Shown: positions 1-12,839, counted from the first letter of the stretch. The stretch is 64,000 bases of DNA from Homarus americanus (GCF_018991925.1 NW_024754827.1:62001-126000), one strand, 5' to 3'. Numbers and translations: made by a program. The notes: generated by a model from the letters alone, not told the origin.

Positions 1-667
1 TGTGTGATAAAGGTCTAATGTTTTCCTTTTTTTTGTCCCTGATTGAAAACAATTCAAACTAAATTTTGTTAGAGTTTTAAATATTGTAGCGTCACGGGTC
101 CCCTGTGTTCACCGCTCTACAGGATTCCCAGTTCATGTTACACCTCGTCTCTTGTTATGTAAAAACACAAATTTTTTACCAAGCTCCGGTGCGACCAGTT
201 GCCAGGCCGTGTTTTACATCATCTGTGTGATTTTTACCCAAAATCACGAAAATTTCCTTCCAATTTCCAACCTGATGTGATACCTAACATTAATTAAGTG
301 AGGATACTGATAGTTCAATAATTTACTCTCAAATGAATGACCCCGGGAAAAAAAATCATATTGGAAAAAAGTGAAAAGTTTTACTCAGACAAATTAAACA
401 AAATTGTCACAGTCAGTACAAAATTGGTGAGTAATAAATGCTCATAAGCTGCGTCACTGAAGGTTGCTCGGCGCGAACCTGACCAAAAGAAAAAATATAT
501 CTTAGTGAATGAGTCCGTCAACAGTAGCATACACTGAGCTGTCGACGCACTGAAGAACTGTGCCCGACAAAGGAGATACGATTAGCTCATATAGTTTATT
601 AAATCTCTGCCTGATAACTTAACAGCCAGTGTAAAGGTTACCTAGAAACAACTATACACAAGGTGGA
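1..667. other. Unique AT-rich spacer
   Basis: No repeat array and no open frame with protein-like composition. Poly-A and poly-T runs only. Nothing here that I can assign. Confidence 0.6.
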
Positions 668-838
668 TTGATTTATTCATTAATACATATAGAGTACCCC
701 TTCCATACCACTTCCATACCCTTCCCACAACCTTCCCAGACACCCTCCTGTACCGCTTCCTCAGCAGGTAGAGACTGGGGCGAGACACAGGTGGTAAACA
801 TTACTCGGGAAGAGTTGTGTTCAGGTGTTGCTTCTGCC

Positions 839-885
839 ACACACACACACACAGACACAGACACACACAGACACACACACACACA

Positions 886-942
<57 letters not shown>

Positions 943-943
943 A

Positions 944-1029
<86 letters not shown>
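839..1029. repeat. (AC)n microsatellite, 191 bp
   Basis: Nearly pure AC dinucleotide with a few AG interruptions in the first 100 bases. It creates open frames in several registers (HT or CV runs) that are not genes. Confidence 0.98.
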
Positions 1030-1033
<4 letters not shown>

Positions 1034-1039
1034 ATGGTT

Positions 1040-1430
1040 GCCCCTCATATTCAAGGATGGCCTGATCCAAGGGCCACCTAGGCGTGATTTTTTTCAAGGT
1101 GTAGAAGCTGTCGCCAACATAACAACCAAACCCTAAGTTAACGAGCTGCATGATCCAGTGTCAAGGAATAGTCCGAGAAGACCGGACAACTCGCCAACTG
1201 CACTGGCTAACCATTACCCCGGAACACGATCCACAAATCGATTAACATCCCGGTTCCCAATTACTGCTGGGTAGACAGAGGCAAATGGCGTAAAGAACCT
1301 TGCCCATAGTTTGTGTTAGTGAGATTTGTTTACTATATAATACATATGTATCTCCTCAACACTCGGCACTTCTCAACTAACACATATGGGTCCTGGGAAA
1401 CTTATCTTCTGTTTTAGGATACGGGTGGAG
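1040..1430. other. Unique spacer
   Basis: Non-repetitive sequence between two microsatellites. No coding or RNA signal seen. Confidence 0.5.
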
Positions 1431-1529
1431 ACCATTATCGGATGTTGAGGAGATAAGGAAGAGGAAGAGCATGATAAAAAAGGGAACAGATAAGAGAGAG
1501 AGAGAATTTATGGGTGAGGTAAGGATACT

Positions 1530-1530
<1 letters not shown>

Positions 1531-1577
<47 letters not shown>
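1531..1577. repeat. (CT)n microsatellite
   Basis: Pure CT dinucleotide run of 47 bases. A short GAGAGAGAGA on the same strand lies about 30 bases upstream, so the two could pair as a small hairpin. Confidence 0.97.
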
Positions 1578-1579
<2 letters not shown>

Positions 1580-1619
1580 GTCACACATTTTATCACTGGA
1601 GATACAGAGGTGAGTGGGT

Positions 1620-2010
1620 TGCCTCCTTTGGGTGTTGCAGGAGTGCGGGATGAGGAGGAGGTGAGGAGGAGGGTGCGGGTGGAGGAGGAGGAGGGGTGCA
1701 GGAGGAGGGGGAGGGGGGTGCAGGAGGGAGGGAGTGTGAGGAGGAGGAGTGCAGGGAGGGGTGCGGGAGGGAGGGATGCGGGAGGTTCATAAACAAGACA
1801 TTTGCCAAGCGGTGAACTCACTCCTCCGGGAGACGATCTGGTAATACGTTTGTGGTGACAGGGCGGGAGGGGGGAGAGGGAAGGGGAGAGGGAGAGAGAG
1901 GGGAGAGTGGGTGTTGAACGGGAGAGAGAGGGAGAGGCACCGGAGAGAACGAAAGGGAGGAGGAGCGGAGATTGGGAAAGAGAGAGAGGGAGAGAGAGAG
2001 AGAGACGTAG
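1620..2010. repeat. Purine-rich G/A tract
   Basis: The plus strand is dominated by GGA, GAGG and GGGAGA words, including GGAGG clusters at 1640-1790 and GAGA clusters at 1860-2010. Low-complexity DNA; the open frames here are R/E/G or S/P/L-rich artefacts. Confidence 0.85.
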
Positions 2011-2339
2011 TAAACATGATGGATTAGGATGTTACAATGTGACAAGGATGTTAGAAATACAAAGATGTTGGCAGAGAAGGAATCCTAACTATGGGGAGAG
2101 TGATGACATGTTAGGGGGTGTTAATCATTGGGTTAAATAAATCAAGGGTGTCTGAATTTTCACCCGAGATCTCTCTATGTGTATGACTCTACGGACATAT
2201 CCCACCACATTTCACTAACACTGTAACCTGCCTGTCTACCTGTCCGTCTCTGTATGGATTGGAAGGGTAATACTAAAGATGAGATATTGCTCTCCTAATA
2301 AGATCAATATTCAGCTCCTTTAAGGCAAAATTACTTAAC

Positions 2340-2780
2340 AATCTTCTTTTTTCTTTTTTCTTCGTTTTCGTCTTTTTCTTCTTCTCTTTCTTTCGTCGTT
2401 TTCGTCTTCTTTTCCCCACGTTATCATTCCATATTCCCTTAATTCCTCCTTCTTCTTCTCTGTCTTTTCACATTATTGCCCACTTTTCTGTAATTCCTTA
2501 ATACTTTATTTTCCATTTCTCTCTCTGCAGTTTTCACTTCTTCTAAACTCTCATTCAACATTATCAATTTCTCTCTAATTATTTCCTTTCTTCTCTAATT
2601 TCATCTTATCTCCCCTTCTCTCATAATTTCTTTTATTCTTCTACATTTTCTTCTATCGGGTCTTTCTCTTAATCCCTATTCTTTTCCTCCTATTTTATTA
2701 TGATTGTCCCCTCTTCCTTAATTACTTCTCTTCTTCTTCTTCCTTTACTCCTTCTTTATCTTATCTCGCTTTCATTCTTC
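2340..2780. repeat. Pyrimidine-rich T/C tract
   Basis: About 440 bases of TTC, TCTTT and CTTCTT words with no clean period. This is a strand-asymmetric low-complexity tract. Confidence 0.8.
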
Positions 2781-2825
2781 TTTTTCCTGTCTCCTAAATT
2801 CTTGACAATAAAAAGATAATGTTTC

Positions 2826-2891
2826 CGGTGGTGGTGGTGGTGGTGGTGGTTGTTGAGAAGGGGCGGTTGTGGTAGGTGATGGTAGTGGTAA

Positions 2892-2935
<44 letters not shown>

Positions 2936-2940
2936 ATAGT
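2826..2940. repeat. (GGT)n then (AGT)n trinucleotide repeats
   Basis: GGT repeats at about 2826-2850, then AGT repeats at about 2892-2938, separated by GT/GGT-rich sequence. The minus strand reads as His and Tyr runs. Confidence 0.95.
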
Positions 2941-3039
2941 ATAAACAATAACTCACATTAACTCTTATTGTCCCTCTCTCTCCCTCCCCCTCACCAGCTA
3001 AGCTACAATTATCTACCTTGACACACACGTAAACACCGC

Positions 3040-3260
3040 CATCAACACGGGGAGAGGGAGCGAGTGAGGGAGAGAGTGAGGGAGTGTAGGAGGGAGAGAG
3101 TGAGGGAGAGAGTGAGGGAGGGAAGGAGTGTGGGAGGGAGGGAGGGAGGGAGGGTGACACGTGGGGTGCTGAAGGTACTGTAGATGGAAGGAGAGAAGGA
3201 AGAAGAAAACGAAGAAGAAAAGGAAGGAGAGAAGGAGAGAAGGAGTCAAGGTGCTGATGG
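3040..3260. repeat. Purine-rich minisatellite-like tract
   Basis: Imperfect GAGTGAGGGAGA units followed by GAAGAAGGA words on the plus strand. Low-complexity. Confidence 0.8.
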
Positions 3261-3302
3261 ACACAGTGACTAAACCCGCTTCCGAGTCTACGTAACAAAT
3301 AT

Positions 3303-3364
3303 TAACCTAACCTAACCTAACCTAACCAACCTAACCTAACCTAACCTAACCTAACCTAACCTAA
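3303..3364. repeat. Interstitial telomere-type array (CCTAA)n
   Basis: About twelve tandem CCTAA units with one short unit. CCTAA/TTAGG is the common arthropod telomere repeat; here it is internal and flanked by unique DNA. C-rich strand on plus. Confidence 0.93.
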
Positions 3365-3475
3365 TCACAAGCTTATAACAGTATACACAACCCTATGTAT
3401 GTTTACTATTATATAATAATCTGGTTTTGTCTCTTCATTTTCCCGCTTGGTGACCGGGAGTAAGAGGTACAGGAG

Positions 3476-3589
<114 letters not shown>

Positions 3590-3654
3590 GTAATATTGCT
3601 TATACTGGGGTGTATCCCGGCACGACACGGCCCTGAGACTACCAATGTGTATAT

Positions 3655-4140
3655 CATTCCCTACCTCCCTATCTACCTCCCAACCTACCTATCTGCTCCT
3701 CCCTCCTCCTCCTACCCCTACCCTATCCTATCACCTCCCTACCTCCTATCTACCTACCTCCATCCCTCCCTCCCTACCTCCCTACCTACCTAACCCCCTA
3801 TACAATTTAACATCACTCAACACCAGCAAGACTCTCCCTTCCTTCCTCCCTCCCTCCTTACTTCCTTCATTCCTTCTCCTCCCCTTCCTTCCTCCCTCTG
3901 TCCTTCTCTCCCTCTTTCTCTTCCTTCCTCCCTCCTACCCCCTCTCTCTCTCTACCTCCCTACACAACTTAACATTACCCATCGCTGGTAAGTCCCTCCC
4001 TCCCTCCCTCCTTCCTTACTTCCTTCCTTCATTCCTTCTCCCTCCGTCCCTTCCATCACCCCAGCATACCACTCCTCAGTATACCCCTGGACATACCATC
4101 ACCCCAGCATACCACACCTCAGCATACCCCCTCACATACC
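3655..4140. repeat. Pyrimidine-rich CCTAC/CTCC minisatellite tract
   Basis: Degenerate ACCTCCCT and ACCTACCT units up to about 4055, then two or three imperfect copies of a roughly 40 bp unit containing CATACCAC and CAGCATACC at 4060-4140. The 191-codon open frame across it is S/P/L-rich low complexity. Confidence 0.75.
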
Positions 4141-4450
4141 GTCTCATTTGTATATCAGCGTTAGAATCCACACAGCAACACTGCCTCATTTGCATACCAA
4201 AACTAACACATACAAATTAATTGATTTTCAAGGTTAGAATCACCACGAGAGAGGAAAGACGATGAAGTAATTAAACATGATGTGAACCAACCAGCTGTGC
4301 TTCTGTTTGTTTCTTTATTTATCTGTTTGTGTTTGTAAATTAACTCTGACTACATACTTGAGTGATACTACAGACTGGATGAGAATTTGAAAGTTGAAAT
4401 AGTTTGTTGTTTTTGTGTTAATATTTTAGTTTTGTTTATTATTATTGAGT

Positions 4451-4452
4451 GT

Positions 4453-4535
<83 letters not shown>

Positions 4536-4553
4536 CATTATTATTATTATTAT
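4451..4553. repeat. (CTT)n then (ATT)n compound microsatellite
   Basis: Ten CTT units pass directly into about 24 ATT units with one ATC variant. A typical compound trinucleotide repeat. Confidence 0.97.
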
Positions 4554-4663
4554 GCAAGTTAGGTTAAGTTAATGTCCCCAATTAACCCTGGACGGTCGAA
4601 AAAATAAATTCAATTAATAAATAAATAAACGAAATATAAATAAATGAAGACCTTTACTTCTGG

Positions 4664-4738
4664 CACACACACACACACACACACGCACGCACACACGCAC
4701 GCACGCACACACACACGCACGCACGCACGCACACACAC
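4664..4738. repeat. (AC)n/(ACGC)n microsatellite
   Basis: AC repeat with regular CG-containing interruptions (ACGC, ACACGC). Confidence 0.96.
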
Positions 4739-4839
4739 CGTCTAACTGACCCACTCTACTGACAGCTGACCAGACGCTGTTTCTTTGTGAGATTAAATAC
4801 AATTCAGGTTGTGTTTTTATTGAGAAAATTGGTGTGAGA

Positions 4840-5432
4840 GTGAGGGAGGGGTGTGTGAGTCAGGGAGAGATAGTGTGAGTCAGGGAGAGGGTCAGGAGAT
4901 AGTGTGAGTCAGGGAGAGAGTGTGAGTCAGGAGAGTGTGAGTAGTGTGAGTCAGTGAGAGATAGTGTGAGTCAGGGAGAGATAGTGTGAGTCAGCAGGGA
5001 GAGATAGTGTGAGTCAGGGAGAGAGTAGTGTGAGTCAGGGAGAGAGAGTCAGGAGATAGAGTGGTGTGAGTCAGGGAGAGATAGTGTGAGTCAGGGAGAG
5101 ATAGTGTGAGTCAGGGAGAGATAGTGTGAGTCAGGGAGAGATAGTGTGAGTCAGGGAGAGATAGTGTGAGTCAGGGAGAGATAGTGTGAGTCAGGGAGAG
5201 ATGGTGTGAGTCAGGGAGAGATAGTGTGAGTCAGGGAGAGATAGTGTGAGTCAGGGAGAGATAGTGTGAGTCAGAGCGAGATAGTGTGAGTTAGGGAGAG
5301 ATAGTGTGAGTCAGGGAGAGGTAGTGTGAGTCAGGGAGAGAGAGAGAGAGTCAGGAAGAGATAGTGTGAGTCAGGGAGAGATAGTGTGAGTCAGGGAGAG
5401 AGAGAGAAAGAGTCAGGAAGAGGTAGTGTGGA
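4840..5432. repeat. 20 bp minisatellite
   Basis: The unit GAGAGATAGTGTGAGTCAGG is repeated about 25 times. The 5' part is degenerate with shorter variant units; the central block (about 5080-5270) is nearly perfect. The array grades into GA-rich sequence at its right end. Confidence 0.95.
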
Positions 5433-5532
5433 GTGAGTGAGAGATAGAGCAAGGGGAAGAGAGATATAGTTCGAGGAAGAAGGAAGAGATAGAGAAAGAT
5501 ACAGAGAGACGAAAAGAAGAGAAAGAGATGTA

Positions 5533-5633
<101 letters not shown>

Positions 5634-5814
5634 ATATACTAACATTGACAATTTACTGTAATTAAATCTCTCTCCTTTTTACCTTCTCCCCCTCCCTTCA
5701 TCCCCCTCTCCTCTCCTCTCCCCCCTACTCTATATCCCTCTTCTTTCTCTTATTCCCCTTACCTACATCTCTCCCCTAATCCTCTCTTCCATTCTTCTTT
5801 CTCGTCCACCTCTC

Positions 5815-6145
5815 CTCCTTGTCCTACTTTGTGCCTCTCCTCCCTATCTATCACACCACCTCTCCTCCCTGCCCTATTTTATGCCTCTCCTCCCTGCCCT
5901 ACTTTATGCCTCTCATCCCTGCCTCTCACACCACCTCTCCTCCATGGCCTACTTTCTGCCTCTTCTTCCTGCCTCTCACACTAACTCTCCTCCCTGCCTC
6001 TCACACCACCTCTCCTCCATGGCCTACTTTATGCCTCTCCTCCCTGCCCCTCACAATACCTCTCCTCCATGCCTCTCATTCACTCTCCTCCCTGCCTCAC
6101 TTTGTCTCTCACACCACCTCACCTCCCTGCCTCCCTCTCTTTCCG
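5815..6145. repeat. Degenerate pyrimidine minisatellite
   Basis: Imperfect tandem units built from TCTCCTCCCTGCC, CTACTTTATGCC and CTCACACCACC words, roughly 25-45 bp per unit. Two overlapping frames stay open through it because unit lengths are often multiples of three. I do not call a gene. Confidence 0.8.
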
Positions 6146-6323
6146 CTGGTACACACACACGAGAACGCACAAAGGGCGTCATTGGTGGCTGTAGACTGAC
6201 TGTGTTGTTGTGGTGTGTATCTGTCCGTGTGAAGGTTTGTCCCCTGGTTGATAGAGATAGCTGAAACCTTCATTGTACGTCACAGGCGAGGCTTCACCAC
6301 TCGGGGCTGTAGGTTTCCTGACT

Positions 6324-6324
<1 letters not shown>

Positions 6325-6372
<48 letters not shown>
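6325..6372. repeat. (AC)n microsatellite
   Basis: Pure AC run of 48 bases. Confidence 0.97.
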
Positions 6373-6377
<5 letters not shown>

Positions 6378-6540
6378 AGAACTACCTAACACTTGACCCG
6401 ACAATCAAGAGAAGGACATGACCACTCGACTCGCCCTCATTAACGGGAAGGCTTGCAACATCACCCCTGCTGGCATCATGAGGCTGCTGCCACCAGGATA
6501 TTGCAACATGATTATTGTCTATATTACTATGCTGATGCAC

Positions 6541-6624
6541 GTGAGAGTCACTGTTGCAGGCGAGTCATTGGTACAGGTGAGAGTCACTGTTGCAGGCGAG
6601 TCATTGGTACAGGTGAGAGTCACT
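6541..6624. repeat. 36 bp direct duplication
   Basis: Two perfect 36 bp copies (6541-6576 and 6577-6612) and 12 bases of a third. Each begins GTGAGAGTCACT and ends GGTACAG. The unit is 12 codons long, so a plus-strand open frame at 6418-6633 runs through it. That frame resembles no family I know; weak candidate only. Confidence 0.9.
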
Positions 6625-6664
6625 ACACATTAAATCAATGGCTCAATAGGTCATGATTCGTGAG

Positions 6665-6735
6665 TGCGTGTGTGTTTGCGTGTGTGTGTGTGTGTGTGTT
6701 TGCGTGTGTGTGAGTGTGTGTGTGTGTGTGTGTGT
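6665..6735. repeat. Interrupted (GT)n microsatellite
   Basis: GT repeats broken by TTTGCG and GAG interruptions. Confidence 0.95.
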
Positions 6736-6739
6736 ATAC

Positions 6740-7470
6740 AGAACGAATACCACTACTATATTCATGCCATCACCAACATCCTTCACCTCACCTAGAAGAA
6801 CATCACCTTTAACTTTGACCATCCTGTGATAAAAACAACCAACCAACCTGTGGAATAAACAATAATAAACTAGAAGTCAAAGCAGATAGGAAAAAAAACA
6901 GAGCCCTTGTTCATGCACCTGTAAATGGCTAATTAGTACGTGTGTTACCTGACTCCCACGCTGCCAAAGGTCGCTGGGGGGAGAGTGTGTGTGTGGATGG
7001 GACGCCAACTACAATTATTAGTGTCAATAGGTAATTTAGTATTTACGTATTATATGGTATGTTGCTATGGTTAATATTAGTCTCTATGACTAGATATTGC
7101 AAACTATATCCTCGTTATAGACTTTTTTTACTTATATTGCAAAAAAGTTTTTATCGTTCATATTTTCTTTATCAAATAATTACAATAATTTTCCATATCT
7201 GTGATTCATTCATTTTACACATTATTGTAGATGTAAGACTCAAAACACGACCACAGCAACGAGCCACTTGTCGTCTTAGTAGTGGTCGTCTCCGTCAGGT
7301 ACTATTGTCATGGAGGTCGTCATTGTCATGGCAAGAAGGCGACAGGCCATAAATAGTGGCGGTGTTGACAAGAAGCGACCAACACGACAGCAGTCAATGA
7401 AGCCGGGTGTATTTATGAGGGGGCCAGCCAGCACAAGGTAAATAACGCCTCATCTAATAAATCTTGAGCT
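6740..7470. other. Unique spacer
   Basis: Contains a 97-codon plus-strand open frame (7059-7352) with AT-rich composition and no recognisable motif. I do not support it as a gene. Confidence 0.5.
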
Positions 7471-7477
7471 TACTCCT

Positions 7478-7917
7478 GCAGGGAGGTGGTGTGTGTGTTG
7501 GGGAGGTGGTGTGGTGTGTTGGGGAGGTGGTGTGTGTGTTGGGGAGGTGGTGTGTGTGTTGGAGAGGTGGTGGTGTGTTGGGGAGGTGGTGTGGTGTGTT
7601 GGGGAGGTGGTGTGGTGTGTTGGGGAGGTGGTGTGGTGTGTTGGGAGGTGGTGTGGTGTGTTGGGAGGTGGTGTGTGTGTTGGGGAGGTGTGTGTGTTGG
7701 GGAGGTGGTGTGGTGTGTTGGGGGAGGTGGTGTGGTGTGTTGGGGAGGTGGTGTGGTGTGTTGGGGAGGGTGTGTGTGTGTTGGGAGGTGGTGTGGTGTG
7801 TTGGGGAGGTGGTGTGGTGTGTTGGGGAGGTGGTGTGTGTGTTGGAGAGGTGGTGTGGTGTTGGGGAGGGGGTGTGGTGTGTTGGGGAGGTGGGGAGGTG
7901 GTGTGGTGTGTGTGTAT
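7478..7917. repeat. 20-22 bp G/T minisatellite
   Basis: About 20 copies of a unit such as GTGTTGGGGAGGTGGTGTG, with lengths varying by 1-3 bases. All three plus frames stay open and give C/V/G/W-rich artefact peptides. The strand is strongly G+T skewed. Confidence 0.95.
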
Positions 7918-7924
7918 GGTAACT

Positions 7925-9334
<1,410 letters not shown>

Positions 9335-9439
9335 TCAAACTATTTTTCGACCTTAGCTGTGTACCTGGCATGACTTTCCCTCTCTCCAAACGTTGGTTGT
9401 TTTCAATCCAAGTTTTGTTTTTCCAGTTGTATTGAAAGG

Positions 9440-9547
9440 AGCAAGACTGTTGCCCGTGTCTGTGCCTCTATCTGTGCCCGTGTCTGTGCCTGTGTTTGTG
9501 TCTGTGTATATGTGTGTCTATCTCTGTCTGTGTCTGTGAATATGTAT

Positions 9548-9586
<39 letters not shown>

Positions 9587-9590
9587 TCTG
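9440..9590. repeat. Degenerate GTCTGTG/(GT)n repeat
   Basis: Imperfect CTGTGCC, CTGTGTC and TGTG units, ending in a cleaner GT run at about 9555-9582. Confidence 0.85.
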
Positions 9591-9720
9591 AGACGTGTTT
9601 GTGTGAGTTTGCATCATCCGTTTGATCACCGTGTGGAGAGACAGACAGACAGAGTGTGAGAATAGTCGAGTCATATTCTATTTCACTTAACTTTCAAAAA
9701 AATTAGTGTTTCATCAGAGT

Positions 9721-9722
<2 letters not shown>

Positions 9723-9755
<33 letters not shown>
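9723..9755. repeat. (AC)n microsatellite
   Basis: Pure AC run of 33 bases. Confidence 0.96.
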
Positions 9756-9758
<3 letters not shown>

Positions 9759-9904
9759 CCAACCACGAAACCAATTTACCTATACACGACTAAGACAGCT
9801 GTAACCATACACACCTGTTTACACACCGACTCGCACAGCACAAAGGCACCACGGGACTCTGGCGGTCAGGACGAGGGGCCGAGCTAGATAAGGAAATTGG
9901 TCTC

Positions 9905-10015
9905 AGGGGATAGTGGGTGGGGTGGGTGGGTGGGTGGGTGGGGAATTGGGTGAAGTGCGTTAGAGGTGGGTTGGGTGGGCAGAGATGGGGTGGAGTGGAG
10001 GAGGGGGTCGTGGCG
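9905..10015. repeat. G-rich (GGGT)n tract
   Basis: Starts with GGGT tetranucleotides at about 9915-9942 and continues as GGTGGGTTGGGTGGG, GGGGTGGAG and GGAGG. Several runs of three or more G on the plus strand. Confidence 0.8.
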
Positions 10016-10439
10016 ATAGCGATGAAGACAAGAAATAGCGTTGAGGATGTGAGGGTTTTGATAGCAATCGTCGCTAAGATTGGCTCCAGGACTATGACGA
10101 AGACCCCGAGATACTGGTGAGGACAAGGGGAGGTTATTGTGATGAATAGGTGGAGGGATTGAGAGGGAAGCTGGCCTCGAGATGGAGACGGGATGGGAAT
10201 GGTGAGAGACACAGAGAGATAGAGACGAAGAGGCGGGATAGAAAGTGTTGGGGATGTGAGAGAAAGTGGTGAGAGAGATGGAGAGTGAGAGAGTGAGAGA
10301 GAATAATAATAGCAGATTGAAAATGAATAAAAGAAAGAAAAATAGAGACAGGGATAGATAAAATTAGAGAAAAAATGGTGAGAATAGATGAGAGAAAAAA
10401 GGGAAGGACATGCCACCATCACTAACACCACCCTGCATC

Positions 10440-10700
10440 ACTAGTGCCACCACCACCACCACCACCATACCACCACCTCACCATTATTATTCATGCCTGC
10501 TGATTTCTGATGCAATTCCCCTCAGTAAGTTATATAATTAGTAACCTTCAGCTGTAATAAATTAGCATCCCAGGTAATTTCTGTCATGACCTATCCACAC
10601 ACACAAGTTGTAGTGGTGATAGTGGCAGTGGTGATGGTGTAGCAGTGGTGATAGTTGTGGTTGTGGTGATGATGGTGGTAGTAGTAGTAGTAGTGGTGAA
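10440..10700. repeat. CCA, GGT/GAT and AGT trinucleotide repeats
   Basis: CCA repeats at about 10445-10482, unique DNA, then GTGGTGAT-type repeats and AGT repeats at about 10610-10697. Confidence 0.8.
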
Positions 10701-10714
10701 TGTTATTTGCTCAA

Positions 10715-11015
10715 AAAGTGGCTCCTGACGTCATAAGGTAGGAGAATGACAATAATCACAATTGATCAATTACTCGAAAGGTAGCTCTGACGTCATAAGA
10801 GTAGGAGCTGACAACCAATCACAATTCGTCAATTACTTAAGGTAGCTCTGACGTCATAAGAGGAGGCCATGACAACCAATCACAATTCGTCAATTACTCA
10901 AGGTAGCTCTGACGTCATAAGAGGAGGCCATGACAACCAATCACAATTCGTCAATTACTCAAGGTAGCTCTGACGTCATAAGAGTAGGAGATGACAACCA
11001 ATCACAATTCGTCAT
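10715..11015. repeat. 61-62 bp tandem repeat with CRE and CCAAT motifs
   Basis: Five tandem copies. The palindrome TGACGTCA occurs at 10726, 10788, 10849, 10910 and 10971, giving spacings of 62, 61, 61 and 61 bp. Copies 2-5 also contain CAACCAATCACAATTC about 25 bases later; copy 1 has a mutated version. TGACGTCA is the consensus for CREB/ATF factors and CCAAT that for NF-Y. Whether this array binds anything is inference; the periodicity and motifs are visible directly. Confidence 0.93.
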
Positions 11016-11019
11016 TAAC

Positions 11020-11735
11020 ATAACCAATACATAACCTCAATCTCCATTTCTTGTTCACACTCCAGCGACCTAACTTACGAACAGCTACCATATTAATTTC
11101 AGTACATCAGGACAATTAATTTATTTATTGTACTCCTATAAAGAAAAGTTACGAATAATGACGACTTGGTAACCACATGACAGGAGGAGACAGGTGGGTG
11201 TGAGGGTTTGAAGGGCAGGTGTGGTTAATTACTACCGGGCCGTCATGGGGAGAACATGTCCAAGGAATTAGGATATTTTTACTGACTATTTTACTGTATT
11301 GTTATGTAATAGATTTATGTCATACAAAATGTAGAACTAAAATTATGATATTGAATTATAGTGAAGTAGAGTTATTTGGTCTGGTAAAAGTTATTGTTGT
11401 TAGTTTTAATGTAAGGTAAGGATGTGGAGGGGAAATCACCTGTAATTATTGCTCTTGGAAAAATATTATTCGTTTTTCAATTTCTCGGTGGGTTTTTTTT
11501 CGGGATGAAGTGAAATAGTTAGGTGTATTAATGGTCCAATTAGAAGAGAAAAAGTTTTTACACCGAGAAAAAAAATGACCAAAGGGGCACCACAGTCCAT
11601 CTTTCTTTAACACAAACTTATTTTGTTTCTTGTTTTGTAATTAATGGCAACACCTGTCCTTCTCCACAGGCTGATTAAAGAATACCTCTACTGACGTCAC
11701 GAGAGGAGGAAGGTGTTGCCATACATACATTATCA
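11020..11735. other. Unique AT-rich spacer
   Basis: No coding signal. One more TGACGTCA lies near 11692, about 45 bases before the CCTAA array. Confidence 0.55.
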
Positions 11736-11736
11736 T

Positions 11737-11906
11737 AACCTAACCTAAACTAACCTAACCTAACCTAACCTAACTTAACCTAACCTAACCTAACCTAACC
11801 TAACCTAACCTAACCTAACCTAACCTAACCTAATCTAACCTAACCTAACCTAACCTAACCTAACCTAACCTAACCTAACCTAACCTAACCTAACCTAACC
11901 TAACCT
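11737..11906. repeat. Interstitial telomere-type array (CCTAA)n, 170 bp
   Basis: About 33 tandem CCTAA units with a few variants (CTAAA, CTTAA, TCTAA). The longest pure CCTAA array in the window. C-rich strand on plus. Confidence 0.96.
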
Positions 11907-11909
11907 ACA

Positions 11910-12415
11910 CCATAACTCTGTACTTCATGATTATATGTCAAATACTGAGAATTAAACTGACAAAGAAAAATTAGTTCTGGAGTAGAACTTTCAGGAAAAA
12001 ATATGAAGTTTTTTGTGCGTAATACAAGTTTTCCTTCTTGTGAGTCAGCCGATAAACGAGGCGATATACACAACGAGGAACAGTGTTATCTGAGGTTAAT
12101 GAAAATAATTTATGTGATCTGTTTAACGAGTCAAGAATTGGAGGAGAAAGTCGTTTTTCGCGAGTTTGTAATGAACCTGTGTACTGTAGGTCAAGTTTAA
12201 TTTGGAGGCAACAGGGAAGTTTATGTTTATCTTGTGGTTTAGCAGAATACATTACGTTTTATTTAGGCAGGACCAGAGTAGGGTATGGGTCAGTCATCAG
12301 AAGACGCCCTGTTTTATTACACGTTATAAGGTCGTGTTTCACCTGAGGTCATTAATATAGGTTGTGGTTCGTTGTTTCTTCAGGATAACCCGAGGTACAG
12401 TTATGGTTCTTTAAA
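11910..12415. other. Unique AT-rich spacer
   Basis: Two overlapping open frames of 65 and 87 codons at 12003-12346 lack any motif. Not called as genes. Confidence 0.5.
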
Positions 12416-12419
12416 TAGT

Positions 12420-12835
12420 CTTGTTTCATAATTCGAGGTCATAGGTAGAGGTCATTACTCAGTCTGGGTCATGAAGAGATATCATGACTCTGCCTGCGTC
12501 ATCTTGGATTATCAGGAGAGGGCATGACCTAGTCTAGATCATCATGAAAGGTCATATTCATCTCGGGTATCAGAAGACAAAACATGAACCAAATTAGATC
12601 AGGAGAGGTCACAGGTCATCCTAGGTCACCAGGAGAGGCCACGACTCATCCTACGTCACCAGGAGAGGCCACGACTCATCTCAGGTCACCAGCAGCGGTC
12701 AAGACTCATCCTAGGTCACGAGGAGAGGCCACGACTCATCTCAGGTCACCAGCAGAGGGCTCGACTCATCCTAGGTCACGAGGAGATATCAAGGCTCATC
12801 CTAGGTCACCAGGGAGTGTGTTGGGGTCTCGCTCA
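12420..12835. repeat. 30 bp tandem repeat rich in AGGTCA
   Basis: From about 12596 the unit is 30 bp (AGGTCACCAGGAGAGGCCAC followed by GACTCATCCT), about eight copies with variants CACGAGG and CACCAGCAG. The upstream 180 bases contain degenerate relatives. AGGTCA half-sites recur, including a perfect AGGTCA-C-AGGTCA pair at 12606-12618. The 30 bp period keeps a plus-strand frame (12584-12844) open with ten-residue repeats; I regard that as a by-product. Confidence 0.9.
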
Positions 12836-12839
12836 AAGG

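Noticed and set aside
668..1151. Open frames of HT or CV repeats on both strands
   Set aside because: Translations of the AC/GT dinucleotide run, which has no stop in either register. The same applies at 9177-9333, 28793-28976, 33.4-34.15 kb and 55.9 kb.
5819..6264. Two overlapping 126-127 codon ORFs
   Set aside because: Degenerate minisatellite; no motif and both frames equally open.
6418..6633. 71-codon ORF with a 12-residue repeat as a small gene
   Set aside because: The repeat length explains the open frame; start context and composition give no further support.
7059..7352. 97-codon ORF
   Set aside because: AT-rich hydrophobic composition consistent with chance; no motif.
11737..11906. 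True chromosome end
   Set aside because: Unique DNA continues on both sides and the array is only 170 bases.
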